DNA of 64,000 nt from Lysobacteraceae bacterium 2PB (GTDB lineage Bacteria; Pseudomonadota; Gammaproteobacteria; Xanthomonadales; Xanthomonadaceae): assembly GCA_005502915.1 (NCBI GenBank), contig SCMT01000013.1, positions 1 through 64,000 on the forward strand, given 5' to 3'. Numbering within the stretch: position 1 is the stretch's first letter; every line of letters starts with the position of its first letter. Positions 22,076 to 30,689 of the stretch are shown piece by piece. A program made the position numbers and the translations under genes. Under the pieces are notes generated by a model. That model was given only the letters and a program-made list of their open reading frames with translations. It was not told where the DNA came from and ran no database searches.

Positions 22076-23086
22076 TCAGTTGATCGAGAGCTTCACCAGC
22101 ACGCTGGGTCGCAGGCACAGCGGCAGCGGGTTGGACTGGGTGTGCAGGTCGGTGCCGCGCTCGAACTTGCGCGGCTCCTGCTTGGCGTACAGCGGCTGGC
22201 CGAGGGTGTTGACGGTCTCGTTGAAATCCGCCGGGGCGTTGTAGGTCGCGAAGCTGTTGACGGTGCCGACCGGGAAGGCGTGCGCCTCGCCTGGCGCGAT
22301 GAAGCGCCGCACCGCGCCGTTCAGATCGGACGCCTTGCCGCGGTACTCCTCGAAGACCAGGCCGCCGAAGTTGAAGCCCTTGCGTACGTCGTTGATCAGC
22401 ACCGCGCCCTGCTGCCACTGGGCATAGGCGGTCTTGACGTCCTTGTGCGAGGTCAGTGCGGCGAAGAACTCCTGCGAGCAGATCACGCGCGCGCCGGTCA
22501 TGAACTCGCCAAGCAGGCCCTCCTCGATCAAGGCGAGGGTCTCGATGCACTTCTGCTTCACATCGGTGTTGTTGCCCGGGCTCTCGATCTGGAAGCGCAC
22601 GTGCTGCTGCGTGAGCCGGAACTCTTCGTACAGGTCGTACAGGAGGCTGCCGTCGGCATCGAGGATCTGGCCCTTGAGCGCACCCATGCGAAGGTGCTCG
22701 AGGGTGATCGCGTGCTTGTTGCGCATGGTCTCCAGTCGCTCGGCGACGACGCCGGCCACCGATTCGAGTTCGGTCTCCGAACCGAAGGTGCGCAAGCCGT
22801 TGACTTCTTCGGGCAGCACGACGTCGTCGTGCGGGATGTGCGGCGCGACGAACGAGCGCATGCGTCGCTTGGCGCTGGCGCTCACGGTGCCGGGCGCACC
22901 CGGCGGCCGGGTCGGCAGCAAGGTGAGCACGCCCGCTTTTTCCTCGACGAGGATCTGGCGGGAGCGCACCGGCTTCTCCGGGAACAGGCCCAGCTCCTGC
23001 AGTCGACCGTAGCGGTTGGGGATCAGGTTGATGGCGGCTGTGAGGGCCGCCATGGAGAAGGCGGAGTTAGCGAACGGGTTGAGCAT
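22076..23086 (-). CDS. major capsid protein (gpE-type)
   Basis: The protein has 336 residues, a typical length for lambda gpE relatives. Signature segments are FSMAALTAAINLIPNRYGRL near the start, HIPHDDVVLPEEVNGLR and LRMGALKGQILDADGS in the middle, and NDVRKGFNFGGLVFEEYRGK toward the end. The start at 23086 overlaps the decoration gene stop by 20 bp. It builds the icosahedral shell. It lies directly after gpD, as in lambda. Confidence 0.95.
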   Translation of the reverse strand: MLNPFANSAFSMAALTAAINLIPNRYGRLQELGLFPEKPVRSRQILVEEKAGVLTLLPTRPPGAPGTVSASAKRRMRSFVAPHIPHDDVVLPEEVNGLRTFGSETELESVAGVVAERLETMRNKHAITLEHLRMGALKGQILDADGSLLYDLYEEFRLTQQHVRFQIESPGNNTDVKQKCIETLALIEEGLLGEFMTGARVICSQEFFAALTSHKDVKTAYAQWQQGAVLINDVRKGFNFGGLVFEEYRGKASDLNGAVRRFIAPGEAHAFPVGTVNSFATYNAPADFNETVNTLGQPLYAKQEPRKFERGTDLHTQSNPLPLCLRPSVLVKLSIN

Positions 23087-23477
23087 CGGGGTCTGCCGTG
23101 TGGGGGAATTGGCGAACGAGCACGCCGAGCGCCGCCAGCTGCGCGAGGGCGGTGGCGGTCTGCTCGGGAGTGAGGGAGGTGGGCAGCACCAGCGCGCCGC
23201 CGAAGACGATCGCGTGACGAGAAACGATCACGCTGCGGCGGCGTTCGCCGCGTGCAACGACCACCGATTCGATGAGGACACCGGCAACGGTTTCGCGGCC
23301 ATCGCTGGCGGTGGGATCGATCGCGACGATCTCGCCGGTGGCGGTCACGCGGCCGACGACGGCGCCGAGCGCGAGGGTCTGGCCCGCGCCGACGACGACT
23401 TCATCGCGCGAGTACAGGTTCGGCGCTTCGTACTTGAGCAGGTCGCCCAGGTGAACCGGTTCGTTGAGGACGGGCAT
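23067..23477 (-). CDS. head decoration protein (gpD-type)
   Basis: The protein has 136 residues, beginning MPVLNEPVHLGDLLKYEAPN. The motif NLYSRDEVVVGAGQTLALGA followed by VVGRVTATGE is typical of the gpD family, which stabilises the expanded capsid. The C-terminus has QTATALAQLAALGVLVR. The start at 23477 lies 3 nt after the protease stop. Order protease, decoration, capsid follows lambda exactly. Confidence 0.9.
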   Translation of the reverse strand: MPVLNEPVHLGDLLKYEAPNLYSRDEVVVGAGQTLALGAVVGRVTATGEIVAIDPTASDGRETVAGVLIESVVVARGERRRSVIVSRHAIVFGGALVLPTSLTPEQTATALAQLAALGVLVRQFPHTADPDAQPVR

Positions 23478-23479
23478 GG

Positions 23480-23869
23480 TCAAGCTCCCTGCAACGGCGT
23501 GGACGCGATGCGCTTGCGCACGGCGTCGAGGACCGGATTCACGGTGGTCGCCGCGGCGGCGGGCGCCGCTTCCGTGAGGTGATGCGAGGCGATCTCGATC
23601 TGGTCGGCGCGGGCCTGCAGCAGCACCTGACGCACCTGCGCCACGGACATGCGTGCAGCAAGGAACTCGGTGGTGCGTTCGGGGCAACCGGCGAGCAGGC
23701 AGAGCTCGGCAATCGCGACTGCCTCGGCCTGGGCATCGACGGGCGGCGCCGTCGTCGTCGCGGGCGCGGCCAGTGGCGCGATCGGCGGTTGGGTGACGGT
23801 CGGTGCGGCGACGGGCGGCGCAGCGGTCGTCGTCGGCTGCGCGGGCGCAGCCTCGGTGGGCAAGGTCAT
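23480..23869 (-). CDS. nested scaffolding protein (Nu3-like, internal start)
   Basis: An internal ATG at 23869, in the protease frame, has ACGGAG with six bases to the ATG. The product would have 129 residues: Pro/Thr/Ala-rich at first, then helical (AEAVAIAELCLLAGCPERTT, MSVAQVRQVLLQARADQIEI). In lambda, Nu3 is made the same way from the end of gene C and acts as the head scaffold. Production from this start is inferred from the ribosome site and the precedent. Confidence 0.65.
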   Translation of the reverse strand: MTLPTEAAPAQPTTTAAPPVAAPTVTQPPIAPLAAPATTTAPPVDAQAEAVAIAELCLLAGCPERTTEFLAARMSVAQVRQVLLQARADQIEIASHHLTEAAPAAAATTVNPVLDAVRKRIASTPLQGA

Positions 23870-24772
23870 CGGGATCTCCGTGGGGGTGGGAAGCGCAAGC
23901 CGCGTCGGCAACGCGAGCGGTGTGGTTGAGAGGGGCGAAGGCCCGCGCAGGCTGATGCCGAAATCGGCGAGCGCCGCGTCGAAAGACGCGACGCCATCGG
24001 CCAGCCCCGCAGCGACCGCATCCTCGCCGAAGAACAGCGCCGCTTCGGTCGCGCGCACCGCGTCGGCATCGAGGCCGCGCATGGCGGCGACGTGGTCGAC
24101 GAACAGGCCGTAGAGGCGGTCGATTTCGGATTGCAGGGCGTCGGTCGCCTGCGGCGTCAGCGGCGCGTGCGGCGTGGCATCGTTCTTGTGCACGCCGGCA
24201 TACAGCGCGGTGACGCTCAGGCCGTTCTGCGCGTTGCGCACCGACTGGTCGATGTGCAGCGCGATGACGCCGATCGAGCCGACGCCGCCGGTCCGGGCGA
24301 GGGTCACGCGCTGCGCGGCGCAGGCGATGGCGTAGCCCGCCGAGAACGCGCTGTCGCCGGCATGCGCCCACACCGGCTTGCTCTTGCTCGCCGCGCGGAT
24401 GCGCGCACCCAGCTCGAACACACCGCCCGCTTCGCCGCCGGGCGAGTCGATGTCGAGCAGGATCCCGGCGACCGCCGGGTTCGCGATCGCGGCATCGATG
24501 TCCGCCGCGATCCGGGTGTAGGACGTCAGTCCGGACTCCGCTTCGAGGCCGACCGTACGCCGCACCAGGGTGCCGTGGATCGGAATGATCGCGATCCCGG
24601 GCGGCGACGACGGTGGCGCCTCGGGCGGCGGCACCGTCATCGGCAACGTCAGTTCTGCGGACACCAGCCCGATGCGCGGGCCGAGCACGGCGAGGAGCGT
24701 GTCGAGCTTGGCGCGCGCGATCAGCAGTGGCGTCCCGTACACACGGGACGCCAGGTGGACGAGAGACGTCAT
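23480..24772 (-). CDS. S49 capsid maturation protease with fused scaffold domain (gpC-like)
   Basis: The protein has 430 residues. The start ATG at 24772 overlaps the portal stop by one base. The protease domain has IAIIPIHGTLV, GILLDIDSPGGEAGG, and a likely catalytic Ser144 in SAFSAGYAIA with Lys196 in GVHKND. After about residue 280 comes a Pro/Thr/Ala-rich linker and a helical end, which is the scaffold part. The C-terminal 129 codons can also be read from an internal start, as for lambda C and Nu3. Confidence 0.85.
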   Translation of the reverse strand: MTSLVHLASRVYGTPLLIARAKLDTLLAVLGPRIGLVSAELTLPMTVPPPEAPPSSPPGIAIIPIHGTLVRRTVGLEAESGLTSYTRIAADIDAAIANPAVAGILLDIDSPGGEAGGVFELGARIRAASKSKPVWAHAGDSAFSAGYAIACAAQRVTLARTGGVGSIGVIALHIDQSVRNAQNGLSVTALYAGVHKNDATPHAPLTPQATDALQSEIDRLYGLFVDHVAAMRGLDADAVRATEAALFFGEDAVAAGLADGVASFDAALADFGISLRGPSPLSTTPLALPTRLALPTPTEIPMTLPTEAAPAQPTTTAAPPVAAPTVTQPPIAPLAAPATTTAPPVDAQAEAVAIAELCLLAGCPERTTEFLAARMSVAQVRQVLLQARADQIEIASHHLTEAAPAAAATTVNPVLDAVRKRIASTPLQGA

Positions 24773-26256
24773 CAATTCGCCTGGGAAGGTGAAGCGGTGT
24801 TGGACGGGGTCGAACGACCCTCATGGCGCGGGTCAGAATCGAAACGCAGGCCCAGCGCATCGGCGCGGGCGTTGTCGGCGGCGATCTCGTGATCGATGTC
24901 CTCGGCGTCGTAGCCGAAGCTGGAGATCGCTTCCGAGCGCGAGAGCAGGCCGCCGCGGATCGCCGCGATCATCGCGTCGAACTCCTTCTTCGGATCGACC
25001 CACTGCCAGCCCTGCGCGACCCACTTCACCGCGAGCCAGGCACGGCGGCGCGCGACGCCGCCGCGCGCGTACCCGGGCAAGGTCAGCGCGCCTTCGAGCA
25101 CCGCCTGGGTCATCCATGCGCGCCACAGCGGGCGGCACACCTGGTGGACGATCACGCCGTGCTGGATCGCCTCGCAGCGGCGCCGGAACTCCAGCAGCCC
25201 CGCGCGGATCGAGGAGTAGTTCACCTGTGTGAGATCGCCGGTGAGCATCTCGTAGGTGATGCCCATCGCCGCCGCCACCGCGCGGAACTGCTGGCGCATG
25301 AACTCGGCGTAGCTCGAACCGACATCGGCCGGCTGCGAGAACTTCACGTCCTCGCCCGGTTCCAGAAACTGCATCGTCCCCGGCTCCAGGCTCGCCGCCG
25401 CCACGCCCTGCGCGTCGGCTTCGCCTTCGCCCAGCAGCGGATCCTCGGGCGCACCGCGCGTGATGAAGCCGGCGAACATCGCCGCGGTCTTCTTGCGCAC
25501 CAGCTCGGCGTCGTCGTACTGGTCGAGTTCGTGCAGCTTCACCAGCGCCCGCGCCAGCCACGGCTCGCCACGGATCTGGCCCGGGCGCAGCGGACGGAAC
25601 AGGTGCAGGATCTCGTCGGCGCGAACGCGCACGGTGTCCAGGCCGCCGTGCGCCGACATCGGCGCGAGCATCCCGTCGCCGGGGTGGCTCTTGTAGAGGT
25701 GGTAGGCCACCCGCTGGCCGATGGCGTTGAACTCGATACCGGCGCGGATCACGTTGCCGTTGGGTAGTTCGCGGTTCAAGGTCGCCGGCAGGTGCTCGGG
25801 TTCGAGCAGTTGCAACTGCAGGCCGACGCTGAGCCGATCATCGGGGCGCCTGTAGCGCAACCGGATCAGGCACTCCCCGCCTTCGAGCATCGCCCGGCAA
25901 GCCAGCGCCTGCAGGCCATAGAAATCCGTCAGCCCCGCCGCATCGGCTTCCTCGCACCAGTCGCGCCACAGCGCCTGCACCGCTTCGCGCTGCGCCGCGT
26001 CCTCGATCATCGACTGCGGCTTGATGCCGGTGCCGATGGCGTTGGCCACGAACGCCTCGACACCGGTCGCGGCCCAGGCGTTGCGGCGGACCAGGTCGCG
26101 GCTCTTGGCACGCAGCTCGTCCTGCACATACGCCAGTGCCGCGACCGCGCCGGGATTGCCGACCTGCCAGAAGCGCGCGCGTCGCCCGCCGCCGACGCCG
26201 TCGTAAGTGGGCGACGCGCCGAACACCCGGGCGCGCAGCCGCGACCACCAACTCAT
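24772..26256 (-). CDS. portal protein (lambda gpB family)
   Basis: The protein has 494 residues. Family features include AYVQDELRAKSRDLVRRNAW, WAATGVEAFVANAIGTGIKP, and later EPGTMQFLEPGEDVKFSQPA with YAEFMRQQFRAVAAAMGITY and EMLTGDLTQVNYSSIRAGL. The portal forms the ring through which DNA is packaged and injected. It lies between gpW and the maturation protease in lambda order. Start at 26256 is the first ATG after the joining gene. Confidence 0.95.
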   Translation of the reverse strand: MSWWSRLRARVFGASPTYDGVGGGRRARFWQVGNPGAVAALAYVQDELRAKSRDLVRRNAWAATGVEAFVANAIGTGIKPQSMIEDAAQREAVQALWRDWCEEADAAGLTDFYGLQALACRAMLEGGECLIRLRYRRPDDRLSVGLQLQLLEPEHLPATLNRELPNGNVIRAGIEFNAIGQRVAYHLYKSHPGDGMLAPMSAHGGLDTVRVRADEILHLFRPLRPGQIRGEPWLARALVKLHELDQYDDAELVRKKTAAMFAGFITRGAPEDPLLGEGEADAQGVAAASLEPGTMQFLEPGEDVKFSQPADVGSSYAEFMRQQFRAVAAAMGITYEMLTGDLTQVNYSSIRAGLLEFRRRCEAIQHGVIVHQVCRPLWRAWMTQAVLEGALTLPGYARGGVARRRAWLAVKWVAQGWQWVDPKKEFDAMIAAIRGGLLSRSEAISSFGYDAEDIDHEIAADNARADALGLRFDSDPRHEGRSTPSNTASPSQAN

Positions 26257-26260
26257 GCGA

Positions 26261-26482
26261 TCACGTCGCCTTGCCGGTGCTCACGACCACGCGGCGCGGG
26301 CGACGCTTCGCAGTTCCCGCTGCAATCTCCTGCTCTTGTAAAGCGCGTCGAACGACGTCGATGGCCGCGATCAGTTCCTCGACCGAGCGGTACTCGACGG
26401 TGCGGTCGCCGAAGGTGAGGCGTTGCTCGCCGGTCGCGAGCGCGCGTTCGAGTGCGACCAGTTGTTCGGGGGTATAGGCCAT
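26261..26482 (-). CDS. head-to-tail joining protein gpW
   Basis: The protein has 73 residues, the family's usual size. It has the pattern YTPEQLVALERALATGEQRL, then LTFGDRTVEYRSVEELIAAI and VRRALQEQE, matching gpW. The basic tail is rich in Arg/Lys. gpW acts after DNA packaging to allow tail attachment. It lies between large terminase and portal, as in lambda. Start at 26482 is the only ATG that fits the family N-terminus. Confidence 0.9.
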   Translation of the reverse strand: MAYTPEQLVALERALATGEQRLTFGDRTVEYRSVEELIAAIDVVRRALQEQEIAAGTAKRRPRRVVVSTGKAT

Positions 26483-26501
26483 GCGGCTCGATTCGAGTGG
26501 T

Positions 26502-28463
26502 TCAGCGGTGGAGCCAGCGGCTCTTGACCACGCGCCGGCGGGTCGGGCGCACGGATGTGGAAAGGCCACCGTGTCCGGTGGCCTCGTCTGGGGATGTGGC
26601 GATTGCGATCGGCGGTGGATCGGGCGCGTCGGCGATGCCCAGCGACCGCTCCAGCTCGCGCCAGTGACGGTCCTCGAACCGATCCAGACCAGCGGCGGAT
26701 GCGGCGGCACGGCAGTACACGAAGGCATCCAGGGCTTCGTTGCGCTCCCGGAGCTTCTGCCACTCGCGCACCGGATAGCCGCTGCGGTCGCGGCGGGTAA
26801 CCAGCTGCTCGGCGCACAACTGCTGCAGGAACTCGGCGTCGACCTTCGGCAAGTGGACGTAACCGGACGGATACACCAGCGTCGTGCCGTCATCGGCCAC
26901 CGATGCCTGTTTGCGCAGATGGTTGTAGAACTCCTGCTTCGCGATGCCGACCACGACCGTGTACAGCTTCAGTCCGCGTCGCAGCTTCCTGCCGCCGACC
27001 GAGATATCCACTGCGGTCGGCGTGCCGATCAGCGCCGCGCCGCGCGCCGCGCCCTTGACCGCCATCACCCGGCTGTCGCGGCAGGCGCGCACGAAGGCGT
27101 AGGCCTCCTGCGTGGCGAAGCCGGTGTCGATCGCGAACCTCGCCAGCGGCAACTGAGCGCCGCAGGCGTGCGTCCAGGTCTCGACGAGCATCGCGCGCAA
27201 CTGCGTCCACACACCCTCGCGCGCGGTATCGCCCATCAGCACGCGATGTTCGACCAGCCATGCCTCCTTGCCGCGACCGAAGGCCCACACCGAAACCTCG
27301 ATACGATCCTTCTGCACGTCGGCGCCGCCAACCAGCAGCAGGCCGCCGCGCGGCACCGTGCCGATCCGGTAGTCCTCGCGCCGCTCCAGCAACTGCTGCC
27401 AGTCCGGCGCCTCACCTTCCTCGACCCAGGTCTCGCCAAGCTCCGTGTTCTTGAAGGTCTTGATCGCCGACGCCGAACCTGTGGCCTTGTCGATCGCGCT
27501 CTCCCACGCCGCCGCGATCTCGCGCCAGCTGCGCCAGCCGACCGGGCTGTACAGCGACGACAGGTGGAAGCCGGCCGTCTTGCCATTGCCCGGTGCGGTC
27601 GCGCGCCACTGCCCCTGCTCCAGCATCCACGTCTTGTGGTGCTCGGCGATCGGCGTCTCGCAGCCTTCGCAGACGTAGGCGGCCGTCTCCGGTCGCCCGC
27701 GCTCCCAGCGCAGCCGCTCGAACGTGAACCACTGCATGTGCGCGCAGTGCGGGCACGGCACGAAGTATCGACGCTGGTCGGACGCCTCGTACTCGCGCTC
27801 GATGCTGCTGGCGCCGGCGATGGTCGGCGTCGAGACAATGAAGATCTTGCGACGGGTGAAGGTGCGCGTGCGCGCCTCGGCCAGCGAGATCGCATCGCCC
27901 TCGCCTTCGACGTCGAGCGGATAGCCGTCGACCTCGTCCAGGAACAGATACCGCACCGGCATCGAGCGCAGGCCGACCGCGCTGTTGGCGCCGGTCATCA
28001 CCAGCACGCCGCCGCGGAACTCCTTCGCCAGGATCGTATTGCCCGCATCGCGCGAACGCGCGGGTGCGATCAACGCGGCCAGCACAGGCGACTCCTCGAT
28101 CAGCGGATCGATCCGCTGCTTGGAGTTGCGCTTGGCCATCTCCACGGTCGGCCAGACCGCCATCATCGGCCCGGGCGCGTGGTGGATCACGTAGCCGATG
28201 AAGCAACTTCCCGCTTCGGTGCCGCCGATCTGCGCGCCCTTCATGAACACCACGCGCTCGACCGGCGAGGCCGGCGAGAGGCAGTCCATGATCTCGCGCA
28301 GGTAGGGCGTGCGCGCTGTGCGCCAGCGGCCCGGTTCGGCCGACGCCTTGCTCGACAGCATCCGGTGCTGATCGGCCCACTCGGAGACCGACAGCAGCGG
28401 ATCGGGGGTCAGACCCTCGTACCAGGCGCGCTCGATCGCATCGGCGCCTTCGTAGTCGAGCAT
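26502..28463 (-). CDS. terminase large subunit (gpA family)
   Basis: The protein has 653 residues. The ATPase part has a Walker A-like VFMKGAQIGGTEAG (about 73-85), and Walker B YLFLDEVD (172-179). A zinc-type pair follows (CPHC and CEGC near residues 235-270). The C-terminal nuclease part has LLLVGGADVQKDRIEV and a later RFAIDTGF. The enzyme cuts concatemers at cos sites and pumps DNA into the head. It is directly downstream of the small subunit. Confidence 0.95.
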   Translation of the reverse strand: MLDYEGADAIERAWYEGLTPDPLLSVSEWADQHRMLSSKASAEPGRWRTARTPYLREIMDCLSPASPVERVVFMKGAQIGGTEAGSCFIGYVIHHAPGPMMAVWPTVEMAKRNSKQRIDPLIEESPVLAALIAPARSRDAGNTILAKEFRGGVLVMTGANSAVGLRSMPVRYLFLDEVDGYPLDVEGEGDAISLAEARTRTFTRRKIFIVSTPTIAGASSIEREYEASDQRRYFVPCPHCAHMQWFTFERLRWERGRPETAAYVCEGCETPIAEHHKTWMLEQGQWRATAPGNGKTAGFHLSSLYSPVGWRSWREIAAAWESAIDKATGSASAIKTFKNTELGETWVEEGEAPDWQQLLERREDYRIGTVPRGGLLLVGGADVQKDRIEVSVWAFGRGKEAWLVEHRVLMGDTAREGVWTQLRAMLVETWTHACGAQLPLARFAIDTGFATQEAYAFVRACRDSRVMAVKGAARGAALIGTPTAVDISVGGRKLRRGLKLYTVVVGIAKQEFYNHLRKQASVADDGTTLVYPSGYVHLPKVDAEFLQQLCAEQLVTRRDRSGYPVREWQKLRERNEALDAFVYCRAAASAAGLDRFEDRHWRELERSLGIADAPDPPPIAIATSPDEATGHGGLSTSVRPTRRRVVKSRWLHR

Positions 28464-28465
28464 GC

Positions 28466-29005
28466 TCAGTCGATCCGGGGTCGAAGCTCGCCCAGTTCAC
28501 GCAGGTGATCGCGCACCGCCGCCTCCAGCGCCAGGTGCATCGCGTGCGGATCGACCGCGAGCGTCGCCGCCATCTGCGCCGACACGCGCGCCGGCCAATT
28601 CAGCCACGCATCGCGCTCGTCGCGCGCCAGCTTGAAGACGTGCGCCACGACCTGAGAACGCTCAACCAGTTCGCCCTTGAGGCGTGCCAGACGCACCTTG
28701 TTGGTCTGCGCCTTCACCACCTCGTTGACGGTTCGCGCCTGCAGCAGCGACGCACCGCCTGCCGGCAGCGCCGCCGCGCCCGTATCGCGGCCTGCGTCGA
28801 CCGTCTCCGATACCGCCACGCGCGGCGCACGCGCCTGCGTACCGGCGCGCGCAGGGGCCGAGTTGCGCGCCCACTCCGCGTCGGCCTTCGCCGCTTCGAT
28901 GGTGCCGTCGGCCTCCGGCGTGATGCGGCCGGCTCGGATCGCCTTGTGAACCGCGGTGTCGGTGACGCCGCGATGGCGCGCATACGCGCGGATCGAAATT
29001 CCCAT
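28466..29005 (-). CDS. terminase small subunit (Nu1-like)
   Basis: The protein has 179 residues. The ATG at 29005 gives an N-terminal winged-HTH start, GISIRAYARHRGVTDTAVHK, with a GRITPEADGTI wing. A disordered Ala/Arg-rich stretch follows, and then a helical C-terminal domain (NEVVKAQTNKVRLARLKGEL, VERSQVVAHVFKLARDERDA) like that binding the large subunit. It recognises the packaging site. It opens the late operon; the divergent 29185 gene begins 180 nt upstream. Confidence 0.85.
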   Translation of the reverse strand: MGISIRAYARHRGVTDTAVHKAIRAGRITPEADGTIEAAKADAEWARNSAPARAGTQARAPRVAVSETVDAGRDTGAAALPAGGASLLQARTVNEVVKAQTNKVRLARLKGELVERSQVVAHVFKLARDERDAWLNWPARVSAQMAATLAVDPHAMHLALEAAVRDHLRELGELRPRID

Positions 29006-29103
29006 CCGCCTATTCGATTGAACCGTTGACTTCCGGCGCGCACAGCGCACCAGGCGATGACATGCCGTCCGTTCGCTTAACACAGCGCGCATCCGCGAGA
29101 TCG

Positions 29104-29135
29104 CGCTTGGCTTTGCTGCGGAACAGCGCGTTCAT
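29104..29135 (+). repeat. 32-nt leader element, copy 7 (rightward)
   Basis: CGCTTGGCTT, TGCTGCGG, AACAGCGCGTTCAT. It ends 49 nt before the ATG at 29185. Flanks give a CGCGCT/AGCGCG stem. Unlike the copies at 3-6 kb it faces right, as does its gene. Confidence 0.8.
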
Positions 29136-29184
29136 CACGTCGCGCCAACCACATCCGCACATCACATCCACTCAGGAGCACACC

Positions 29185-29745
29185 ATGAACACCGCAACGA
29201 CCGCCAAGCCGATCGCGCTGAACGACAACCAGATCGCCATGCTGACCCACGCCATCGACCGCACGCGGGGCAAGATCGAATGGTTCCCCGACAACATCAA
29301 GGGCGGGGCGCGGCAGAAGGTCATTGAGGGCCTGTTCAAGCGCGCGATGATCATCGGCAGCGACGGCGACTGGATCGTCACCGACGCCGCCTACGAGGCG
29401 CTCGGCCGCCCGCGTCCCGACCAGAACGCCGCCACCGAAACGGCGACGCCGGCCGGCGAGAAGGCTACAAAGGCCGCACGCAAGGCCAAGACCACGCCGA
29501 AAGCCGAGGCCTCCGGCGAAAGCGAACAGACCGTGCCCCGCACCCGCGAGAACAGCAAGCAGGCGCAGGTTGTCGCCATGCTCAAGCGCCCCGAAGGCGC
29601 GACCATCGCGCAGATCTGCGAAGCGACCGGATGGCAGGCCCATACCGTGCGCGGCACCTTCGCCGGGGCCTTCAAGAAGAAGCTCGGCCTGACCATCACC
29701 TCCGACAAGGCCGAAGGTGGCGAACGCGTCTACCGCACCGCCTGA
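29185..29745 (+). CDS. DUF3489-family protein
   Basis: The protein has 186 residues. The start at 29185 has CAGGAGCACACC upstream. The N-terminal half includes ALNDNQIAMLTHAIDRTRGK and GLFKRAMIIGSDGDWIVTD. A basic Ala/Lys linker leads to the DUF3489 signature at the end: RENSKQAQVVAMLKRPEGAT, then IAQICEATGWQAHTVRGTFA and KKKLGLTI. The C-terminal domain looks like a winged helix and may bind DNA. The gene is the first of a rightward cluster between terminase and the methyltransferases. Confidence 0.85.
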   Translation: MNTATTAKPIALNDNQIAMLTHAIDRTRGKIEWFPDNIKGGARQKVIEGLFKRAMIIGSDGDWIVTDAAYEALGRPRPDQNAATETATPAGEKATKAARKAKTTPKAEASGESEQTVPRTRENSKQAQVVAMLKRPEGATIAQICEATGWQAHTVRGTFAGAFKKKLGLTITSDKAEGGERVYRTA

Positions 29746-29771
29746 GTGGCATCGCCAAGAAGCCGGGCGAA

Positions 29772-29803
29772 CGCTTGGCTTCTCTGGCGAACAGCGCGTT
29801 CAT
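29772..29803 (+). repeat. 32-nt leader element, copy 8 (rightward)
   Basis: CGCTTGGCTT, CTCTGGCG, AACAGCGCGTTCAT. It ends 30 nt before the ATG at 29834. Confidence 0.8.
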
Positions 29804-29833
29804 GCCGATGTCGCCCATCAACGGAACAGCACG

Positions 29834-30211
29834 ATGAACACCCTGCACGACCATCACGACACGCCAGCCTCCCGCAACGAAGCATGGGGCTTCTGGGGCA
29901 CCATGCGGGAGCACGCCGCCCTCGCATGGCCGATGGCCATCACCAGCATTGCCGAGGCCACTGGGGAATCCCCCGAGGCGGTCCGCGCCTTCCTCGACAG
30001 TTGGCATGGCCGCCACTTCGCCGACGAAGTGAGCAATGGCCTGCATGCAGGCCAGTCCCTCATCGACGCGGTGCAATCGGCCACCGCGCGCTGGATGACG
30101 TGGACCATCACCCGCAGCGTCAGCCGCGAGTACGGCATCCCACGCGGGATGCCGTATCTGCAGGGGCTGGTCGTCCACCACGACATCTTCGAGGAAGCGA
30201 GTGCCGATTGA
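29834..30211 (+). CDS. small phage protein of unknown function
   Basis: The protein has 125 residues. The ATG at 29834 follows leader copy 8 by 30 nt. The sequence is helical and aromatic-rich (WGFWGTMREHAALAWPMAIT, EATGESPEAVRAFLDSWHGR), with a basic C-terminal part (TWTITRSVSREYGIPRG). No family is recognised. It lies between the DUF3489 gene and a 72-residue gene, in the same direction. Confidence 0.65.
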   Translation: MNTLHDHHDTPASRNEAWGFWGTMREHAALAWPMAITSIAEATGESPEAVRAFLDSWHGRHFADEVSNGLHAGQSLIDAVQSATARWMTWTITRSVSREYGIPRGMPYLQGLVVHHDIFEEASAD

Positions 30212-30306
30212 GCGCCGCAGCGTAACGCACCCTGACGCAATGCCGCGCCCAAGTGCGGTGTCGCACACCGATCATCGAACGATCCACCCCATCACTGGAG
30301 AAATTC

Positions 30307-30525
30307 ATGTCCGCACCCACCGACTTCTATCTCACCCAGCTGCAACCGCTCGTGGGCGGCACCATCACCGCGCTCGCGCGCACCGGCGCCAGCGACGACC
30401 CGCTCGACGAAGAGTTGTACGGTTTCGTCGTCAAGTGCCGCGACGGCAGGCAGCGCACGTTGCTGCTGCTTTGCGACGACGAAGGCAACGGTCCGGGCAG
30501 CTTCATGTACGCCGACGACGAATGA
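30307..30525 (+). CDS. small acidic phage protein
   Basis: The protein has 72 residues. The ATG at 30307 has ACTGGAGAAATTC upstream. The sequence is beta-like (PLVGGTITALARTGASDD, LYGFVVKCRDGRQRTLLLLC) and ends in an acidic tail (DDEGNGPGSFMYADDE). It resembles small phage regulators or inhibitors in size and charge, but no family is recognised. A GGGACCGGG hairpin directly follows it. Confidence 0.6.
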   Translation: MSAPTDFYLTQLQPLVGGTITALARTGASDDPLDEELYGFVVKCRDGRQRTLLLLCDDEGNGPGSFMYADDE

Positions 30526-30532
30526 CCGCATC

Positions 30533-30555
30533 GGGACCGGGCCAGACCCGGTCCC
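30533..30555 (+). terminator. hairpin after the rightward small-gene cluster
   Basis: GGGACCGGG pairs with CCCGGTCCC around the loop CCAGA and is followed only by TT. It lies 8 nt after the stop at 30525 and 135 nt before the convergent methyltransferase stop. The short T run makes it a weak rho-independent terminator. Confidence 0.5.
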
Positions 30556-30689
30556 TTGCCGCGCTTGTCGCTGAACGCGACGCGCAGTCCGATCCCGGGG
30601 TTGAACGTGGCGTTCCGCATGCTGACCGCCGACGGCGCGTGACTCTCCCGGGACCGGCGCATCGCCAGTCCCGCTTCTTCCATGCCGCA

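Noticed and set aside
26481-28508. Long rightward open frame of 675 codons
   Set aside because: It lies opposite the large terminase gene, which has clear motifs. High GC makes long antisense frames common.
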